From Neorhizobium sp. UBA3556 (lineage in GTDB: Bacteria > Pseudomonadota > Alphaproteobacteria > Rhizobiales > Rhizobiaceae): DNA of 64,000 nucleotides. The stretch lies in contig DFNX01000001.1 in NCBI GenBank assembly GCA_002376235.1, forward strand, positions 305,891 to 369,890, written 5' to 3'. A program made the translations under genes and the position numbers. The notes under the pieces are model-generated. The model worked only from the letters and a program-made list of their open reading frames with translations, did not search any database and had not been told where the DNA came from. Positions 26,381 through 34,353 of this stretch are shown piece after piece. The number at the start of each line of letters is the position of its first letter. The stretch's first letter is position 1.

Positions 26381-27766
26381 TCAGAAGTCGAAGGGCTCGA
26401 ATTCCAGGGGGAAACGCATGCGCACCAGCGTCCCGCGCCCCTGGCGAAAAGGACTGAGAATCTCCAGTCCGTGATCCGTGCCGAAGTAATAACGAAGCCG
26501 GCTATCGATATTGTAGATGCCTATGCTCTTTCGCCCGCCGCGATCCGCCTCGCCGCGCAGAACCGCCTGCTTGCGTTCCGGTGAGATGCCGTCACCATTG
26601 TCGACGATATCGATGATCAGCTCGACACCGTCGCGATAGGCGGAAATCTCGATCAACCCGCCGCTCTCGCGCGGTTCTATCGCGTAGTTGATGCAGTTCT
26701 CCACGATCGGCTGAAGCACCATCACGGGACATAGCACGTCCAGAAACTCATCCGGGACGTCGAGAGCAAATTCGAAGCGGTCACCGACCCGAAGCTTCAA
26801 CAGATGCAGATAATTGCGGACATGCTCCACCTCCATCCGCAACTGCACGAACTGAGAACCGCTCTTCTTGAGGACGTAGCGCATCATATCGGCAAACGCG
26901 TGCACGGTGTTTTCCGTTTCCGGAGCATCTTCCACCAGTGCCAACCTGCCGATCGTGTTCAGCACATTGAACAGGAAATGCGGATTCACCTGATAGGAAA
27001 GCGCCTGCAGTTCCGCCTCGCGCAGAAGTCTTTCAAGCTCTGCCCGCCGTTTCGATTCCTCCGCCAGGCGCAGGTTCTTTGCATAAAGCTCCTGCGCCAC
27101 GCCGCGAGAATAACTCTCCTCGACGATATGCGATGCGATGTAGAACAGCGAATAAGCAGCCGAGCGCAGTTTCTCATAGGAGACCGAATTGATCCGGTGA
27201 TGCTCTTCCAGCAGCGGCTGATGCTCCCGCCATGACCCTTCGAAGGGAAAAATATTCGAGAGATCTACCAGACCGGTCGCACCTTCATCCGAGGTAAGCT
27301 TAACCTGACCGCAGATGACGGCGCCCAGATATTCCCCGCGCACGATGATGGGTGCGGCAAAATCGACCAGGCTGCAGTGGCACCGATAGATGGATGGCTC
27401 GCCGGTGGAGAGCGCCGTGCGCCCGCCCACCGCGTCACAATGAAAACACCGATCCCGCCATTCTGCCCGCGCGCGGACCGCCTGGCAGAACGCCGAAAAA
27501 CCGGACGGCTTGGTGACCGGCACCCCTTCCGGATCGACGATCACCATCGCGACCCCGACCGCGGCGCTGAAATTGTCCTGGACCTTCTGGAGCATTTCGG
27601 TGCTCATCAGTTCCAGCAGCCTCTTGCGCCGCGCAGCCTTGCTCAGGTGTGCGGTTTCGGCCGGTCGATCCGACGCAGCCGGAAAAACCTCCGGGAAGAT
27701 CAGGATCTCCGGATTTATCTGCGGCACCACCTCCTCAGGCTGCCCGCTCGGTCGGTCTGCTCCCAT
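26381..27766 (-). CDS. PocR-domain sensor histidine kinase (LytS/YesM type), BMC locus
   Basis: About 461 residues. Residues ~55-190 form a PocR sensory domain (AVGVAMVIVDPEGVPVTKPSGF; C-x-x-C in CFHCDA; APIIVRGEYLGAVICGQV), followed by a coiled linker. The kinase domain carries the phospho-acceptor His in YQVNPHFLFNVLN, the N-box LQPIVENCINYAI and the G-box DNGDGIS. PocR of Salmonella controls 1,2-propanediol use and binds a small ligand through this domain. The lack of membrane segments means it senses a cytoplasmic ligand. The ATG at 27766 follows GGAGG by seven bases; the gene overlaps the metK end by 52 bases. Confidence 0.9.
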   Translation of the reverse strand: MGADRPSGQPEEVVPQINPEILIFPEVFPAASDRPAETAHLSKAARRKRLLELMSTEMLQKVQDNFSAAVGVAMVIVDPEGVPVTKPSGFSAFCQAVRARAEWRDRCFHCDAVGGRTALSTGEPSIYRCHCSLVDFAAPIIVRGEYLGAVICGQVKLTSDEGATGLVDLSNIFPFEGSWREHQPLLEEHHRINSVSYEKLRSAAYSLFYIASHIVEESYSRGVAQELYAKNLRLAEESKRRAELERLLREAELQALSYQVNPHFLFNVLNTIGRLALVEDAPETENTVHAFADMMRYVLKKSGSQFVQLRMEVEHVRNYLHLLKLRVGDRFEFALDVPDEFLDVLCPVMVLQPIVENCINYAIEPRESGGLIEISAYRDGVELIIDIVDNGDGISPERKQAVLRGEADRGGRKSIGIYNIDSRLRYYFGTDHGLEILSPFRQGRGTLVRMRFPLEFEPFDF

Positions 27767-28866
27767 GACCACCCCTCCGCGTCCCGGCCGAAATGACCAT
27801 AGGATGCGGTTTTCTCGAATATCGGACGTCTCAGTCCAAGCACATCGATCATTCCGGATACGCTGAGCGGGAAAAGCTCGCGTATTGCCTCCTCAAGCAG
27901 ACCGGAATCGACCGACAATTTATCTGCGGAGGATACGGCCACCATTTCCGGTTCTTTCTGACCTATCGCAAATGCGAGAGAGATTTCACAATTTGTCGCA
28001 AGTCCGGCGGCAACAATGTTCTTGGCAATGTAGCGGGCCATATAGGCGCCGGTGCGATCGACCTTGGTGGCGTCCTTTCCGGAAAAGGCGCCTCCCCCAT
28101 GGCGACCGATGCCGCCATAGGTATCGACGATGATCTTGCGGCCGGTAAGCCCGGTATCTGCCGCAGGCCCACCTTTGACGAAACGTCCCGTCGGATTGAT
28201 GAGAACCCGCGTATCGCGCTTCAGCCATGGCCCCATCACCGGCGCGATGACCTCTTCCAGCACGCCGCGCAGCAATTGCTCGCGCTCGATCTCTTCCGAA
28301 TGCTGGGTCGAGACGACGACGCTGATCAGCCTTTCCGGTCGCCCCTCTTTGTCATGGGCGAATGTCACCTGTGCCTTGCCATCCGGCCGAAGCCATGCAA
28401 GCACACCGCTTTTGCGCACTTCCGCCAGCCTGCGGGTCAGCTTGTGGGCAAAATCGATCGAAACCGGCATCAGGCTTTCGGTCTCGCTGCTGGCGTAACC
28501 GTAGAAAATCCCTTGGTCGCCAGCGCCGAAATCCTTTTCGCGCACGACGCCCTGCGCAATATCCGGCGATTGTTCATGCAGGTCAGCGAGAATGAAACAT
28601 CCATCCGCATCGAAGCCTAGATCGGGATCCGTATAGCCGATGCGCCGGATCACATCACGCGCGATGCGCGTCACATCGACCGAAGCCCGCGAAGTCACCT
28701 CGCCTGCGATATGAGCGGTATTGCCCGAGACCATCACTTCAGCCGCCACGCGTGCCATCGGGTCCTGCGCAAGATGCGCATCGAGAATGGCATCCGAAAT
28801 CTGGTCGCAAACCTTGTCGGGGTGACCCTCCGTCACCGATTCTGCCGTCGTGTAGCGCGCGACCAT
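27715..28866 (-). CDS. metK: S-adenosylmethionine synthetase (BMC-locus copy)
   Basis: 383 residues, full length for MetK. Methionine/ATP motifs are present: GHPDK at residues 14-18, GAGDQGIFYGYA, the P-loop-like GGGAFSGKD and the closing QTD. It makes SAM from methionine and ATP. A free-standing metK in a microcompartment operon, directly after the radical-SAM activase gene, suggests it supplies SAM for activating the glycyl radical enzyme. No riboswitch was seen before it, unlike many housekeeping metK genes of alpha-proteobacteria. AAAGGAGG precedes the start. Confidence 0.93.
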   Translation of the reverse strand: MVARYTTAESVTEGHPDKVCDQISDAILDAHLAQDPMARVAAEVMVSGNTAHIAGEVTSRASVDVTRIARDVIRRIGYTDPDLGFDADGCFILADLHEQSPDIAQGVVREKDFGAGDQGIFYGYASSETESLMPVSIDFAHKLTRRLAEVRKSGVLAWLRPDGKAQVTFAHDKEGRPERLISVVVSTQHSEEIEREQLLRGVLEEVIAPVMGPWLKRDTRVLINPTGRFVKGGPAADTGLTGRKIIVDTYGGIGRHGGGAFSGKDATKVDRTGAYMARYIAKNIVAAGLATNCEISLAFAIGQKEPEMVAVSSADKLSVDSGLLEEAIRELFPLSVSGMIDVLGLRRPIFEKTASYGHFGRDAEGWSWEQTDRAGSLRRWCRR

Positions 28867-28884
28867 GATCGCCTCCTTTATCCA

Positions 28885-28907
28885 GGCCCGGGATTGCGTC
28901 CCGGGTC
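28885..28907 (-). other. Hairpin between activase and metK genes
   Basis: GGCCCGGGA/TCCCGGGTC stem with a short loop (one wobble pair), located just before the metK ribosome-binding site. No T run; probably an intercistronic processing or stability element. Confidence 0.5.
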
Positions 28908-28921
28908 ATCGTCTTTTTGGT

Positions 28922-29839
28922 TCAGCCGCCAATGACGCAGGTAAAGCCAAGTCCTTCGACAGCCGCCTTGAATGGGTCCATGTCCTCGGGCTTGAGATTG
29001 GGGGCATCCGCCATCGGATAAGGCCTGCCGAGCAGCTCGTATTTGTTTTCGCCATAGGTGTGGTAGGGCAGGAGATGCACGGTATCGACGCCCGGCATCA
29101 GCTTGGCGAAATTGCCGATTGCGGTAATCGCCTCGACGCTGTTGTTCACCCCCGGCACAACCGGAATGCGCACCACCGTATGGGTAAGCGATGCGATGCA
29201 GAGCGCGTTTTCGAGAATGATGCGGTTGTCGATACCGGTATTGGCCCGATGCACCGCCGGATCGATCGCCTTCAGGTCCATTAACACATGATCGACAAAC
29301 GGAATGACATCGCGAACGATCTCGCGCGTCGTGCAGCCCGTCGTCTCCATTGCCGTATTCCAGCCCTGTTCGTGGCAGGCCATCAGCAGCTGCTTGGCAA
29401 ACTCGTGCTGGAACAGCGGCTCACCGCCAGACAGCGTGATCCCGCCACCGGAACGACGGTAGTGATGGGCATCCTTGCGCAATTCCTGCATGACCTCGGC
29501 AATGCTCATCGTCTTGCCGGCGCGTTTCAATGCCTGTGTCGGACAGACCTTCGTGCAGCTTCCGCATTTGATGCATTTGCTGCGGTCGACGAAACCGGCA
29601 TTGCCGACATCGAGCGCCTTCGTCGGACAGACGGGAATACACTGGCCGCATTTGATGCAGGCCGAACGGCGATAGAACAGTTCGGGCTCGGGGTTCTGCG
29701 ATTCCGGGTTTGAGCACCAGCGGCACCGCAACGGGCAGCCTTTCAGAAACACGATCGTGCGCACACCCGGCCCGTCATGGATGGAATAGCGCTGGATGTC
29801 GAAGACGATGCCTTCCTTGTCGTAGTCGATCGCAGTCAT
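28922..29839 (-). CDS. Glycyl-radical-enzyme activating protein (radical SAM)
   Basis: 305 residues. The radical-SAM cluster motif CxxxCxxC is at Cys35, Cys39 and Cys42. Two ferredoxin-like 4Fe-4S motifs follow (Cys61/64/67/71 and Cys89/92/95/99), as in activases of glycerol/propanediol dehydratases and choline lyase. GGITLSGGEPL binds SAM. It generates the glycyl radical on the dehydratase encoded at 38254, using SAM and an electron donor, and would work only under anoxic conditions. It lies between the small BMC-domain gene and metK, well separated from the dehydratase gene but on the same strand. Confidence 0.95.
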   Translation of the reverse strand: MTAIDYDKEGIVFDIQRYSIHDGPGVRTIVFLKGCPLRCRWCSNPESQNPEPELFYRRSACIKCGQCIPVCPTKALDVGNAGFVDRSKCIKCGSCTKVCPTQALKRAGKTMSIAEVMQELRKDAHHYRRSGGGITLSGGEPLFQHEFAKQLLMACHEQGWNTAMETTGCTTREIVRDVIPFVDHVLMDLKAIDPAVHRANTGIDNRIILENALCIASLTHTVVRIPVVPGVNNSVEAITAIGNFAKLMPGVDTVHLLPYHTYGENKYELLGRPYPMADAPNLKPEDMDPFKAAVEGLGFTCVIGG

Positions 29840-29869
29840 TTCAATATCCTGTCTTTTTATGCCGGGTTC

Positions 29870-29889
29870 CGGCGCCTCCTCCGGCGCCG
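29870..29889 (-). other. Hairpin before the activase gene
   Basis: CGGCGCC/GGCGCCG stem with a 6-base loop, directly after the small BMC-domain gene and followed in the minus-strand transcript by an A-rich leader and the activase ribosome-binding site. Likely an intercistronic stability element. Confidence 0.45.
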
Positions 29890-29890
29890 T

Positions 29891-30193
29891 TCAGAACTCG
29901 GACTGTTGTGCTGCTGCGATGGCATTCATCGCCATGCGGACGGACGAGGTCTCTCCCATGATGGCAAGCGAGGTGACGTGCTGCGGGCAGGTGCCGTAAA
30001 GTTCGACGGTGAAAACACCTGCAGCCTTCAATGCGAGATCTGAGAAATAGAAAAGGTCCGCCACCGGGATCTGCATCAACCCGACGGAATCTACCCGGTT
30101 GGCCTGCACCCAGGCCCGGCCATGCGGCGGCATCCGTCGCTGCAGCATCTGCAACACGTCAGGATGCGGAGCGTTGATGATGCGGGTCGCCAT
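29891..30193 (-). CDS. Short divergent BMC-domain shell protein
   Basis: 100 residues. Residues ~37-95 follow the BMC fold (DSVGLMQIPVADLFYFSDLALKAAG, then GETSSVRMAMNAIAAA), but the usual KIGSG pore loop is replaced by LYGTCPQH, and the C-terminal strands of a normal BMC-H are missing. About 35 residues precede the domain, which could be a circular permutation of EutS/PduU type. Probably a minor hexamer subunit with a distinctive pore containing a Cys. A clear ribosome-binding site (GAGGAG) precedes the ATG. Confidence 0.75.
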   Translation of the reverse strand: MATRIINAPHPDVLQMLQRRMPPHGRAWVQANRVDSVGLMQIPVADLFYFSDLALKAAGVFTVELYGTCPQHVTSLAIMGETSSVRMAMNAIAAAQQSEF

Positions 30194-30242
30194 GGCGGAT
30201 CTCCTCTCTTCCAGTCTTCCTTGAACGGTGGACGCCTTCGCC

Positions 30243-31895
30243 TCAGCGGACGTTCAGCGCCTCCACCATCACGCACTTGCGCCGGCGGGCGAACGACTTG
30301 GGCGATGTCAGCCCTTCCCCGGTCGGCCCGGCAATGGTGAAGGTCGTATACCCCTCGCCGCCGACGCCGATCCCGGCATAGGACGGGCCGTTCTTCACGA
30401 AGATCGTCGTCTGGATCAGCTTCGCCATCTTGGTGATCTTGCGCACATCGGTGGAATGGATCATCGCCGTATGGCGGTTGCCATGCTCCAGCTCGACGGC
30501 AAGATCGATCGCCTCATCGACGTCTCCTGCCCGCACCAGCGGCAGGATCGGCATCATCAGCTCTTCCTGTACGAAAGGATGGCCCTTTGGCAGTTCGATC
30601 AGGATGACGCGGATTTCCGGACCGACCGAAATCCCGACCTTGTCGAGCAGGTAGACGGCGCTCTTGCCAACGCAATTGGTCTGCGGCCCGCCCTTCGCGG
30701 TCAGCACCAGTTCCTCGAGCTTCTTCACGACAGCCATATCCTTGACCAGATAGGCGCCGTTCTTCTGCATCTGCGAGATCAGGAAATCGGCGATCTGGCT
30801 GACCGCAATCACTTCCTTTTCCGCGATGCAGGGCAGGTTGTTGTCGAAACTGCAGCCGCTGACGATGTCCTTGGCGGCCTTTTCGATATCGGCGGTTTCA
30901 TCGACGACGACCGGCGGGTTGCCGGCACCGGCGCCAATGGCCTTCTTGCCGGTCGACATCACCGTCTTGACGATGGCCGGGCCACCGGTTGCCACCAACA
31001 TGCGCACCTTGGGATGCGCCATCATCGCATTGGTGTTGTCGATCGAAGGTGCCTGGACGGTGACGACGAGGTTTGCCGGCGCACCAAGGCTCGCAAGTTT
31101 GCGGTTGATCAGCTTGATTGCCAGGAGCGACACGATCTTCGCACGTGGATGGGGGCTGAACACGACGGCATTGCCGGCTGCCAGCATGCCGATCGTGTTG
31201 CAGATGATGGTTTCCGTCGGATTGGTGGTCGGCGTGATCGAACCGATGACGCCATAGGCGGAATATTCGACCAGCGTCAGGCCGCCATCACCGCTTTCAG
31301 CTTCGGTCTTCAGATCCTCGATGCCGGGGGTCTTGGAGGCTGCCAGCCGGTTCTTGATCACCTTATCGCTGGCATTGCCCATGCCGGTCTGTTCGACCGT
31401 CATCCGGGAAATCCGTTCCAGCATAGCCGGATCGAGGAAGATTTCGCGGATACCATCGACAAAGCTCTTTCGCGCAGCCATGGAGCAGAACAGATATTGC
31501 CTCTGCGCTTCAGCAGCGGCTTCCACCGCCTCGTCCATGCTGGCAAATACGCCGTCGCCGAGAACGACGGCCTCTTCATCCGAAATATCGAGCGAGACCG
31601 ATGCGGCAGACAAGGCGCAGTCACCGCGCTCGCAGCAGGAGCAGTTCACCTCACCGGCAGACTTCGTCACCATGCCATCGGCGACGATGCAGCCTTGGGC
31701 GAACGGCGCCGTAGGGTCGGCAGCCGGAGCAGGCTTTGAACCGCCCATTTCCGCGATGATGCGGGCCACGGTATCTTCGACCGAAGACGTGGAACTCTTT
31801 ACTGGAGGAGGAACAGGTGTCGGGGCCGGGGCGATGGCGCCATTGAACCCGGCAAGCACGCGATTGACGGCGGCGTTGATGTCTTGATCGTTCAT
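30243..31895 (-). CDS. CoA-acylating aldehyde dehydrogenase (PduP-like) with targeting helices and Cys-rich insert
   Basis: 550 residues, longer than PduP (~460) because of an N-terminal extension of about 100. The core has TPTTNPTETIICNTIG, VATGGPAIVK, GAGAGNPPVVVDETAD and the catalytic Cys356 in DNNLPCIAEKEV. It converts propionaldehyde (or another acyl aldehyde) and CoA to acyl-CoA with NAD+. The extension has two candidate encapsulation helices (residues 4-17 and 39-52, the second ending in EMGG), joined by a Pro-rich linker, then a Cys cluster (85, 87, 88, 93) before the core. Its start overlaps the preceding HbpS-like gene stop by four bases. Confidence 0.93.
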   Translation of the reverse strand: MNDQDINAAVNRVLAGFNGAIAPAPTPVPPPVKSSTSSVEDTVARIIAEMGGSKPAPAADPTAPFAQGCIVADGMVTKSAGEVNCSCCERGDCALSAASVSLDISDEEAVVLGDGVFASMDEAVEAAAEAQRQYLFCSMAARKSFVDGIREIFLDPAMLERISRMTVEQTGMGNASDKVIKNRLAASKTPGIEDLKTEAESGDGGLTLVEYSAYGVIGSITPTTNPTETIICNTIGMLAAGNAVVFSPHPRAKIVSLLAIKLINRKLASLGAPANLVVTVQAPSIDNTNAMMAHPKVRMLVATGGPAIVKTVMSTGKKAIGAGAGNPPVVVDETADIEKAAKDIVSGCSFDNNLPCIAEKEVIAVSQIADFLISQMQKNGAYLVKDMAVVKKLEELVLTAKGGPQTNCVGKSAVYLLDKVGISVGPEIRVILIELPKGHPFVQEELMMPILPLVRAGDVDEAIDLAVELEHGNRHTAMIHSTDVRKITKMAKLIQTTIFVKNGPSYAGIGVGGEGYTTFTIAGPTGEGLTSPKSFARRRKCVMVEALNVR

Positions 31896-32455
31896 AATCC
31901 TCTTCCTTCCTCGGGGACCGTTCCCCTTCTTTCGGGAAATCCATCGATCGCGTAGCGGGCGATCTCCATGTCTTCAGCGACCGTTCCGCCACTGATGCCG
32001 ATGGCACCGATCACGGCACCATAAGCGCGGCAGGGAATGCCCCCGCCGAAAAGCACGACCTGGCCTTCGCCCGAGCCGTTGCCGACGCCGCTGCCCGCGT
32101 GGCCCACGCCGAAAAGCATGCCGCCCGGCTGGGCGAGACGCCCGAGTTCATCGGTTCCCATGCGATAGGCCGCAGCGGTCCAGGCCTTGGCGCTAGCAAG
32201 CTTTGTGCTTGCCGGCAGACTGCCCTCCATCCGGTGAAACAGGATCAGCCGTCCTTCTGCATCGGCGATTGCGATGCAGACCGGCACCGACATCTGCCGC
32301 GCGTGGCTCTCCGCACGCGCAGCGACGGCGCAGGCGTCGACAAGCGAGATCCCGGTTGCTGCCCCTCTGCCAGCAACGCGTCCGACCAGCTCGGCGGCAA
32401 GCGCCGCTTCGATCCGTTGCAGGTCGCGGGGGGCGAAATCACGGGTGGCGAACAT
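31892..32455 (-). CDS. HbpS/GlcG-like protein (PduO C-terminal domain family)
   Basis: 187 residues of the PF03928 (DUF336) type: ISLVDACAVAARAESHARQM, VCIAIADAEGRLILFHRMEG, KAWTAAAYRMGTDELG, LFGGGIPCRA and VIGAIGISGGTVAEDMEIA. Relatives bind haem or cobalamin-related ligands, and this domain is also the C-terminal part of PduO. No adenosyltransferase domain accompanies it, consistent with a B12-independent pathway. Its role in the compartment is unknown, perhaps redox or haem binding. It overlaps the vertex-protein gene by 17 bases. Confidence 0.85.
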   Translation of the reverse strand: MFATRDFAPRDLQRIEAALAAELVGRVAGRGAATGISLVDACAVAARAESHARQMSVPVCIAIADAEGRLILFHRMEGSLPASTKLASAKAWTAAAYRMGTDELGRLAQPGGMLFGVGHAGSGVGNGSGEGQVVLFGGGIPCRAYGAVIGAIGISGGTVAEDMEIARYAIDGFPERRGTVPEEGRGL

Positions 32456-32732
32456 CGCTCACTCCCGCATCTGTTTCGACCGTATCGACAATGCCGACAA
32501 TCGTGGCATCCACGACGGACTGTTGCAGCGTGCCGGCAAAGCGGCTGGCGCTGCCGGACGTGACGATGACCGTCTCTCCCTTGCCGGCGCCGACCGTATC
32601 GACAGCAATCAGCGTCAGGTCTTGGGGCATCAACATTTCGTTGAGCCGGGTAATGATCAGCAGTTTCGAGCCCGAAAGGCTCGCATCCTTGGTCGTGGCG
32701 ACCACCCGTCCGATAACTTTGGCGAGATACAT
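32439..32732 (-). CDS. eutN: BMC pentameric vertex protein (EutN/CcmL type)
   Basis: 97 residues, the standard length for BMC-P. MYLAKVIGRVVATTKDASLSGSKLLII is the typical N-terminus, followed by AVDTVGAGKGETVIVTSGSASR and VDATIVGIVDTVE. Pentamers of this protein cap the shell vertices. It is the only BMC-P gene in the locus. Confidence 0.93.
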   Translation of the reverse strand: MYLAKVIGRVVATTKDASLSGSKLLIITRLNEMLMPQDLTLIAVDTVGAGKGETVIVTSGSASRFAGTLQQSVVDATIVGIVDTVETDAGVSDVRHP

Positions 32733-32742
32733 GGCTTGATCC

Positions 32743-33504
32743 TCACTCCCTCACGAGCGCGATGTCGCGCGCGCGCAGTTCTTCCGCAGCGGCTGGCGTG
32801 ACGATCACCGCATGTCCCAGATGTAGTTCCGTGGCCTCGAGGCTGCGTGCTTCGCGCAGGCCGAAAACACCCTCGGTTCGGGCCGTAACGAGCTTCGGTG
32901 CAGCAATCGGCGTTGCAGATGCAGGCGTTTCGCCTTCGACGGCAACGGCAAGCCTTGCAGCCCAGCTCAATTCGATACCGTAACCCATCAATGTCTGCAG
33001 ATGGCCGCTCATAGTCGCCTGAAAGACCGCATTCGGCAGCAGGCCGCGCGCGCGCCGATCTCTTCCATTGGGGCAGACGCCATCGCGGGCAGCGATGATG
33101 CGGGTGCCTCTTTCCAGTCCACGCTGGAGAATTTTCGACAGCAGATCGTCGGCAATGCCGAGTGCCACCTTGGCGGCGAGCGAAACACTGAGCGCGGGGA
33201 CCAGTATGGTCGTGTGCCGATCCAGAAAATCCGCGACCTTGCCTTCGGCTTCGACTGCCCCGAAACCGGCAAGCCGATCCGTCAGCAGAGGCCGGACCTC
33301 CGGCGCAATGACCGTCTCGAATGCCCATCCCGCATCGCGAAGCTGCTGCAGCTGGCCGAGCGCGGCCCCAAGCCCGAAATCCGTTTCAGCGAACAGCACC
33401 AGCGCCGAACGCGGCTTGGCCTGTTTTCTACCCCCCATCCGCGCGATGATACGATCGGACAGAAGATCGAGGAGGATACGATCGAGAGCGGCATCGATAT
33501 TCAT
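32743..33504 (-). CDS. Flavoprotein-like BMC accessory protein with N-terminal targeting-type helix
   Basis: 253 residues. The first 25 form an amphipathic helix (LDRILLDLLSDRIIARMGG) like encapsulation peptides. The rest resembles the PF02441 flavoprotein fold (ALVLFAETDFGLGAALGQLQQL; TILVPALSVSLAAKVALGIADDLLSKIL; GTRIIAARDGVCPNGRD). A flavin-binding, possibly electron-transferring role in or near the compartment is inferred from the family; the substrate is unknown. It overlaps the eutJ stop by four bases. Confidence 0.78.
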   Translation of the reverse strand: MNIDAALDRILLDLLSDRIIARMGGRKQAKPRSALVLFAETDFGLGAALGQLQQLRDAGWAFETVIAPEVRPLLTDRLAGFGAVEAEGKVADFLDRHTTILVPALSVSLAAKVALGIADDLLSKILQRGLERGTRIIAARDGVCPNGRDRRARGLLPNAVFQATMSGHLQTLMGYGIELSWAARLAVAVEGETPASATPIAAPKLVTARTEGVFGLREARSLEATELHLGHAVIVTPAAAEELRARDIALVRE

Positions 33505-34340
33505 GCCTGGCCTCCATCACCATACATCGCGATCCCGAGCGGCGTGACCAGCAGCGGCTCGACAGGCTTGATGACCCGGCGTCCGGTATGACTGACGAGA
33601 ACCGATGCAAAATCCTTGAACGAGCAGGCGCCGCCGACCACGTGGATCGTGTCGACCGATGGGTAATCGGCAAGGAAATCGGCGACGATGCGACCCATCT
33701 TGTCGGCGACCGGCCGGATGATCGAAAAGACGTCCCGCTCAAGCGCATGATTGAGCTTTTCGGCTTCCGCATCCTCGAAGGAAATCTTTCTGGCGCCAGC
33801 CAGAACCAGCGTCATATGCGTGCCGCCGGTCGGCTCGTCGAATGTGGCAACCACCTCACCGTCCTTGAGAACGGAAATCCCCGTCGTGCCGCCGCCGACA
33901 TCGACCACCGCGCCGTTCTCAACGCCAAGCAGGCGCGCCGCAGCAGTGGGCTCATCGACGATTTCCGTCAGTTCGAAATCGGCCGATTCGACCACATGGC
34001 CGATCGCCTTCGCATTGGACGGATGAACGCCGGGCGGAATGGCGGTTGCGGCACGCGAGAGCGGCTGACCGAGCCGTTCCTCGAGCTCTTCCTTCATCCG
34101 GCGGACGGCATGAACCGCACCGATATAATCGACGACGATGCCGTCGCGCACGACAGTCGAGCGCCAGGACGTCCCGGCAACCGGATTATTGTCCGCATCG
34201 ACTACCGAAAGCACGAGATTGGCCGTGCCGAGATCGACGCCAACCTTTAGCCGGCCGGGCGCCCATTCCGGCTGCGGCACGATCGTGCCCTGCCGGACGA
34301 GTTCCCCGAAAGCCTTGAGTTTGCTGTCGACGCTCGACAT
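33501..34340 (-). CDS. eutJ: EutJ-like actin/Hsp70-fold chaperone
   Basis: 279 residues. The nucleotide-binding motifs of the actin/Hsp70 superfamily are clear: LKVGVDLGTANLVLSVVD, VDEPTAAARLLG, AVVDVGGGTTGISVLKDG, DEPTGGTHMTLVLAG and IHVVGGACSFK. EutJ is the conserved ATPase of ethanolamine and related compartments, thought to help enzyme folding or assembly. The ATG at 34340 (MSSVDSK) is preferred over an upstream frame extension of 14 Arg-rich residues. Confidence 0.9.
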   Translation of the reverse strand: MSSVDSKLKAFGELVRQGTIVPQPEWAPGRLKVGVDLGTANLVLSVVDADNNPVAGTSWRSTVVRDGIVVDYIGAVHAVRRMKEELEERLGQPLSRAATAIPPGVHPSNAKAIGHVVESADFELTEIVDEPTAAARLLGVENGAVVDVGGGTTGISVLKDGEVVATFDEPTGGTHMTLVLAGARKISFEDAEAEKLNHALERDVFSIIRPVADKMGRIVADFLADYPSVDTIHVVGGACSFKDFASVLVSHTGRRVIKPVEPLLVTPLGIAMYGDGGQA

Positions 34341-34353
34341 GACGTCTCTCCGA

